Positions 61,201 through 64,000 of a stretch of 64,000 nucleotides of DNA are shown in pieces. The notes under the pieces were generated by a model. That model was not told the DNA's origin. It saw only the letters and a list, made by a program, of their open reading frames with translations, and searched no databases. A program made the position numbers and the translations under genes. Each line of letters begins with the position of its first letter. The first letter of the stretch is position 1. The DNA comes from G965212025 sp965215765 (GTDB taxonomy: Bacteria > Pseudomonadota > Gammaproteobacteria > Poriferisulfidales > Oxydemutatoraceae), in contig OZ244118.1 in the NCBI GenBank assembly GCA_965215765.1, positions 2,170,001-2,234,000 on the forward strand, read 5' to 3'.

Positions 61201-64000
61201 GAAATTGAGCCCGCAGCATAGCCATTGTTTATATTTCCGTAGTTCCATCCCACCAAACCACCAACATACAGACTCCCGGAAACAAAACCTGTCGCGGAAC
61301 TGTCCTCTATCACGCCTTGGCTGTTTAAACCAACCAATGACCCTACGTTATTACGCCCGGTCGTACGCGAGCCGACCAGTATGATGCCTCGTATCGTCGC
61401 GCCTGCTGCCAATCTGGAGAACAGACCCACGTAGTCCATATCACTGCGGCTGATCGTCAGCGAACTGATCACGTAGTTGTTCGTGCTCACGAAAGAACCC
61501 GAAAATCCATCTGTCGGAGTACTTGCAATCGGTTCAAAACCCGCGCCATCGTTCCAGTCCCTGGTTCTGCTCGCATCAATGTTGGCAGCCAATTCGTAGT
61601 ACGCACTCAGGTTAGATCTCACATCCTGCAGCTGACAGAGCCTCCTGATCTGATAGGGATTGCCTGATGTCCCCGCACCTGACTGCTCTGTCATCAAGTC
61701 TTCACCCGGCACCAGAGAGCACTTCGTTTCGATGGTGACAGTGACCGTGGTCTTTGCACCAGCAGGACTTTCAATTTCCAGCACAAAGCTACCCACATCA
61801 TAAAAATCGAGCGAGGAGCGAACCACCTCCACCTTAACAGCACCTCCCTCTGTCGTACCGCTGAACCGTACAGTCGAACCCTCTGCTATGTCCGTACTTA
61901 AGAAACTCCACGATAATCCAGCACCGTCTGAGCCAAGATCGTCTCTGTCAAATGCCTCAAAATCCAGTAAGGAGCTGAACGAACTATCCGCTATCGTTCG
62001 GGTCTGAACCTCTCCGCCAGTCACCAACGGAATCATCCCTGCAATCCGAACCCGAATCCGGTCATCATTGGCGGAAACATTGTTCTTGAGCACAACATCA
62101 AAGCTCTTGCCAGCCAACTCACCATTTACCACAAGCTTTATCGTGCTGGAATCAGAGGATGGCTTTACGCTATCAGTAAACGTTGTGCTGGTCGTACCTC
62201 CCCCGAGGTCAAAATAGACCAAATGACGCAGCGAGGACGGCACACCGAAAAGAGACCACGTCAAAGTGACTGGTTCTCCGGGAGGAGAGCCCAGGTAATC
62301 TGCCTCTAAAGACAGTAACTTGACGCGCGCATTACCTATATCCACCGACCCGGAGGGGGTTTTGATATACGGCTTTCGGTTCAAGTCCGAATTCAGGTTG
62401 CTCGACAATTGCGGCAAGTCCGTAGCACTGCCAAAGTCCCAAACACCCGCATCCCATCCCTGGTAAGAACTCTTCGGGGACTCCGTCGGACAGGCGGACG
62501 CACTAGCCCCCGTCGGACAACGCAACTGCGTAAAGGTGCGTTCCTCCCCCAAGCCATTGATCCACCCTCTGGTGGCATAGTAACTGTTAGCGATGTTTCC
62601 GTTGCCTCTTCCCACAAGGCCGCCAACAGAATAATCCCCGGAAACTGACCCCGTCGCGTAGCTGTCTCTGATACTTGAGTTGGGTCCCAAGAACCCCACA
62701 AGACCGCCAACAAAATAATCCCCCAAAACTGACCCAGTCGCGTAGCTGTTGCTGACGAAACCAAGGCCATTCCCCACAAAGCCGCCAATAAAATAATCCC
62801 CGGAAACTGACCCAGTCGCGTAGCTGTCTCTGATGCTTGAGCTGAATTCCTGGTTTCCCACGAGACCACCAATGTTGCCACCGGTTCCAAAAACCGAACC
62901 CGTCGCAGAGCTGTTGCTGATGAAACCGAGGCTATTCCCCACGAGACCACCAACAGAAAATTGCCCTGTCACTGCGCTGGCTGCATGGCTGTCTCTGATG
63001 AAACCAAGGCTATTCCCCACGAGACCACCAATGTTGTCACCGGTTCCAGAAACCAAACCCGTCGCAGAGCTGCTGCTGATAAAACCGAGACTATTTCCCA
63101 CGAGACCGCCAACATGATTATCCCCGGAAACCGAACCCGTCGCGTAACTTTCTCTGATGCTTGAGTCGCGTTCTTGGTCTCCCACGAGGCCGCCAACATT
63201 ATCGGTTCTTCCAATAACCGAGCCCGTCGCGTAACTGCCTGTGATGCTTGAGTTCACTTCTTGAAATCCCGTGAGACCGCCAACACGATCACCCCCGGAA
63301 ACCGGGCCCGTTGCGTAACTGTCTGTGATGCCTATGCCGAAATCCTGGTATCCCGTGAGACCGCCAACAGCGTCATCCCCGGAAACCGACCCCGTCGCGT
63401 AGCTGTCGCTGATGTCGCCGCTGTTAATAAAGCCCACCAGGCCACCAACAAGACTACCCCCGGAAACCGAGCCCGTCGCGTAGCTGTCGCTGATGTCTCC
63501 TCTGCTAAAGCCCACAAGGCCACCAACGATTGAACCAGTGCCTATTACCGTACTGGTTGCGTATGTGTAGTTGATGGAGCCAAAGTTATTGCCCACCACG
63601 CCGCCAACTTGGCTCACACCAGAAACCGAACCTGTCGCGTAACTGTTGTCAATGGAGCTGCGGCTGCTGCTAAATCCCACAAGACCGCCAACATTGCTTT
63701 GCCCGAAAACCGAACCTGTCGCGGAGCTGTTGTCTATCACACCATCGCTGAAACCAACCAATGACCCTACGCTGTCACGCCCGGTCGTACGCGAGCCGAG
63801 CAGAATTACGCCTCTTATCGTCGCACCTGCTGCCAATCTGGAGAACAGACCTACGTAGGTTTCGGTACTTCGACTGATCGTCAGCAAACTGATCTCGTAA
63901 CTGCCCGGGTTCACGAAAGAGCCAGAAAATCCATCTGTTGCAGTGCTTGCGATCGGCCTAAAACCCGCACCACCATTCCAATCCTTGGTCGTACTCGCGT
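58293..64000 (-). CDS. gene G: GLUG-repeat exported surface protein, 5' end outside the window
   Basis: The frame is open from the right edge, so the start, signal peptide and opening of module 1 are not visible. The visible part begins in the module-1 segment before FSGSFVNPGSYEI. Three GLUG modules lie at about 64000-62380, 61710-60560 and 59930-58690. Type-1 and type-2 spacers follow the first two. One type-1 spacer follows the last, then the tail RVKVYLGGAVR. Module 1 and its spacers closely resemble gene F. The last 0.6 kb and the 3' flank nearly equal those of gene C, so this gene also looks mosaic. Exported beta-helical adhesin inferred from the family. Confidence 0.9.
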   Translation of the reverse strand, partial: ASTTKDWNGGAGFRPIASTATDGFSGSFVNPGSYEISLLTISRSTETYVGLFSRLAAGATIRGVILLGSRTTGRDSVGSLVGFSDGVIDNSSATGSVFGQSNVGGLVGFSSSRSSIDNSYATGSVSGVSQVGGVVGNNFGSINYTYATSTVIGTGSIVGGLVGFSRGDISDSYATGSVSGGSLVGGLVGFINSGDISDSYATGSVSGDDAVGGLTGYQDFGIGITDSYATGPVSGGDRVGGLTGFQEVNSSITGSYATGSVIGRTDNVGGLVGDQERDSSIRESYATGSVSGDNHVGGLVGNSLGFISSSSATGLVSGTGDNIGGLVGNSLGFIRDSHAASAVTGQFSVGGLVGNSLGFISNSSATGSVFGTGGNIGGLVGNQEFSSSIRDSYATGSVSGDYFIGGFVGNGLGFVSNSYATGSVLGDYFVGGLVGFLGPNSSIRDSYATGSVSGDYSVGGLVGRGNGNIANSYYATRGWINGLGEERTFTQLRCPTGASASACPTESPKSSYQGWDAGVWDFGSATDLPQLSSNLNSDLNRKPYIKTPSGSVDIGNARVKLLSLEADYLGSPPGEPVTLTWSLFGVPSSLRHLVYFDLGGGTTSTTFTDSVKPSSDSSTIKLVVNGELAGKSFDVVLKNNVSANDDRIRVRIAGMIPLVTGGEVQTRTIADSSFSSLLDFEAFDRDDLGSDGAGLSWSFLSTDIAEGSTVRFSGTTEGGAVKVEVVRSSLDFYDVGSFVLEIESPAGAKTTVTVTIETKCSLVPGEDLMTEQSGAGTSGNPYQIRRLCQLQDVRSNLSAYYELAANIDASRTRDWNDGAGFEPIASTPTDGFSGSFVSTNNYVISSLTISRSDMDYVGLFSRLAAGATIRGIILVGSRTTGRNNVGSLVGLNSQGVIEDSSATGFVSGSLYVGGLVGWNYGNINNGYAAGSISEGNYGSVIGGLVGQNTGAISSSYATGSVSGRDQVGGLVGNSSTGAGAHISSSYATGSVSGREQVGGLVGIQGNNTSIRNSYATGSVFGTGEGIGGLVGAQDTDSTINNSYATGSVFGTGEGIGGLVGIQGNNSSIVNSYYPARGRNNGLGEERTFAQLRCPMAASATCPSGSQENTYGDWDANVWDFGTATELPQLSSNRNSDLNLKPYIKSSPELVVVASFPGIMQLSLEADYPGPPGESVALTWSLLFDESSTLGGLVYFELGDSTTSKEANGSVATLVAVRDDLMTGKGFYVVLKNNISANDDRVRVRIVGESPLVDGEREQIRTIQDGLLSNILSFSATDPDNPYSDDAGLSWSFLSTDISEGSTVRFSGTTRGGTVEVEVVRSSLDFYDVGSFVLEVKSPVGVDTTFTVTIETVCSTVPGEDLMTEEQSGAGTSDNPYQIRRICQLQDVSSSPTAYYELAADIDASRTRDWNDGAGFEPIASTPTDGFSGSFVSTNNYVISSLTISRSDTDYVGLFSRLAAGATIRGIVLVGSRTTGRNIVGSLVGLNSQGVIEDSSATGFVSGSLYVGGLVGWNTGNINNGYAAVSVSGISGRTGFGGLVGQNVAGAISRSFATGSVFGGNQVGGLVGENNGGASVSNSYATGSVSGAKWVGGLVGLHDSRSNIRNSYATGSVSGRNEVGGLVGEQGINSSISDSYATGSVSGRSEVGGLVGRHGRQFGSSSIISNSYATGSVFGTGERVGGLVGEKDISSSIVNSYYAARGRSNSLGEERTFAQLRCPTTVRRFCLLGSQENTYGDWDANVWDFGSATELPQLSSNRNSDLNLKPYVKGSADLVVATASTGVTKLSLEADYLGPPGESVTLTWSLSGVSTSLRDLVYFDLGGGSTSRMFTDPGKPTSSASTATLVVVGSGLAELVGKGFYVVLRNNISGDVDRIPIQVLQEAPTALTRPLRVKVYLGGAVR

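Noticed and set aside
1..64000. diversity-generating retroelement
   Set aside because: No reverse transcriptase or template/variable repeat pair with adenine-specific changes is seen; differences between copies look like ordinary recombination and substitution.

Overview
The window is one continuous paralogue array. It holds seven very large genes, all on the minus strand, separated only by repeat-rich intergenic DNA. Each product has a Sec-type signal peptide ending in an Ala-Phe-Ala-Gln cleavage region. This is followed by one to seven large modules of GLUG-type repeats (GGLVG ... NSYATGSVSG, a right-handed beta-helix repeat known from surface adhesins). Between modules lie beta-sandwich-like spacer domains of two recurring types, and the protein ends in a short, almost invariant tail, RVKVYLGGAVR or RVRVYLGGAVR. 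The exported beta-helix architecture points to a Gram-negative bacterium. There is no housekeeping gene, RNA gene or recognisable transposase to place it further. I would guess a proteobacterium with a large host- or community-interaction repertoire, but this is inference.

Layout from left to right; every gene reads right to left. (1) 1-2303: a 114-bp tandem array, a broken small secreted-protein gene, repeats and the 3' flank of gene A. (2) Gene A, 2304-18938, about 5,544 aa, with seven GLUG modules and heavy internal duplication. (3) 18939-22510: decayed promoter, conserved block X, a second 114-bp array, the only intact small-protein gene (20911-21300), repeats. (4) Gene B, 22511-30613. 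(5) Gene C, 31597-37863, whose 5' half is nearly a copy of that of B. (6) 37864-40020: promoter, block X, two 114-bp units, a small-protein pseudogene, repeats. (7) Gene D, 40021-42933, the shortest intact member. (8) 42934-45289: promoter and a regular 300-bp tandem array. (9) Gene E, 45290-48451, a pseudogene carrying an AT-rich insertion that encodes a matrixin-like zinc metalloprotease. (10) 48452-51116: promoter relic, 300-bp repeats, block X, one 114-bp unit, a fourth small-protein relic. (11) Gene F, 51117-56937, frameshifted at a G8 tract near its 3' end. (12) 56938-58292: repeats; the promoter module has been deleted. (13) Gene G, 58293 to beyond the right edge.

The genes share leader, tail, 5' flank and 3' flank, so the locus evolved by repeated duplication. 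Long near-identical blocks within and between genes (B/C 5' halves, C/G 3' ends, two large duplications in A) suggest ongoing recombination or gene conversion. Some members look expressible (B, C, D have a promoter-like module and a Shine-Dalgarno sequence). Others look silent or decaying (A has a lost -10 and weak ribosome site, F has lost its promoter, E is multiply broken). This fits an expressed-plus-silent-reservoir arrangement for variable surface proteins, but that function is inferred, not shown. The best candidates for something undescribed are the metalloprotease captured inside a GLUG gene, the two intergenic repeat families with the small secreted-protein gene tied to one of them, and the promoter on/off pattern across the array.
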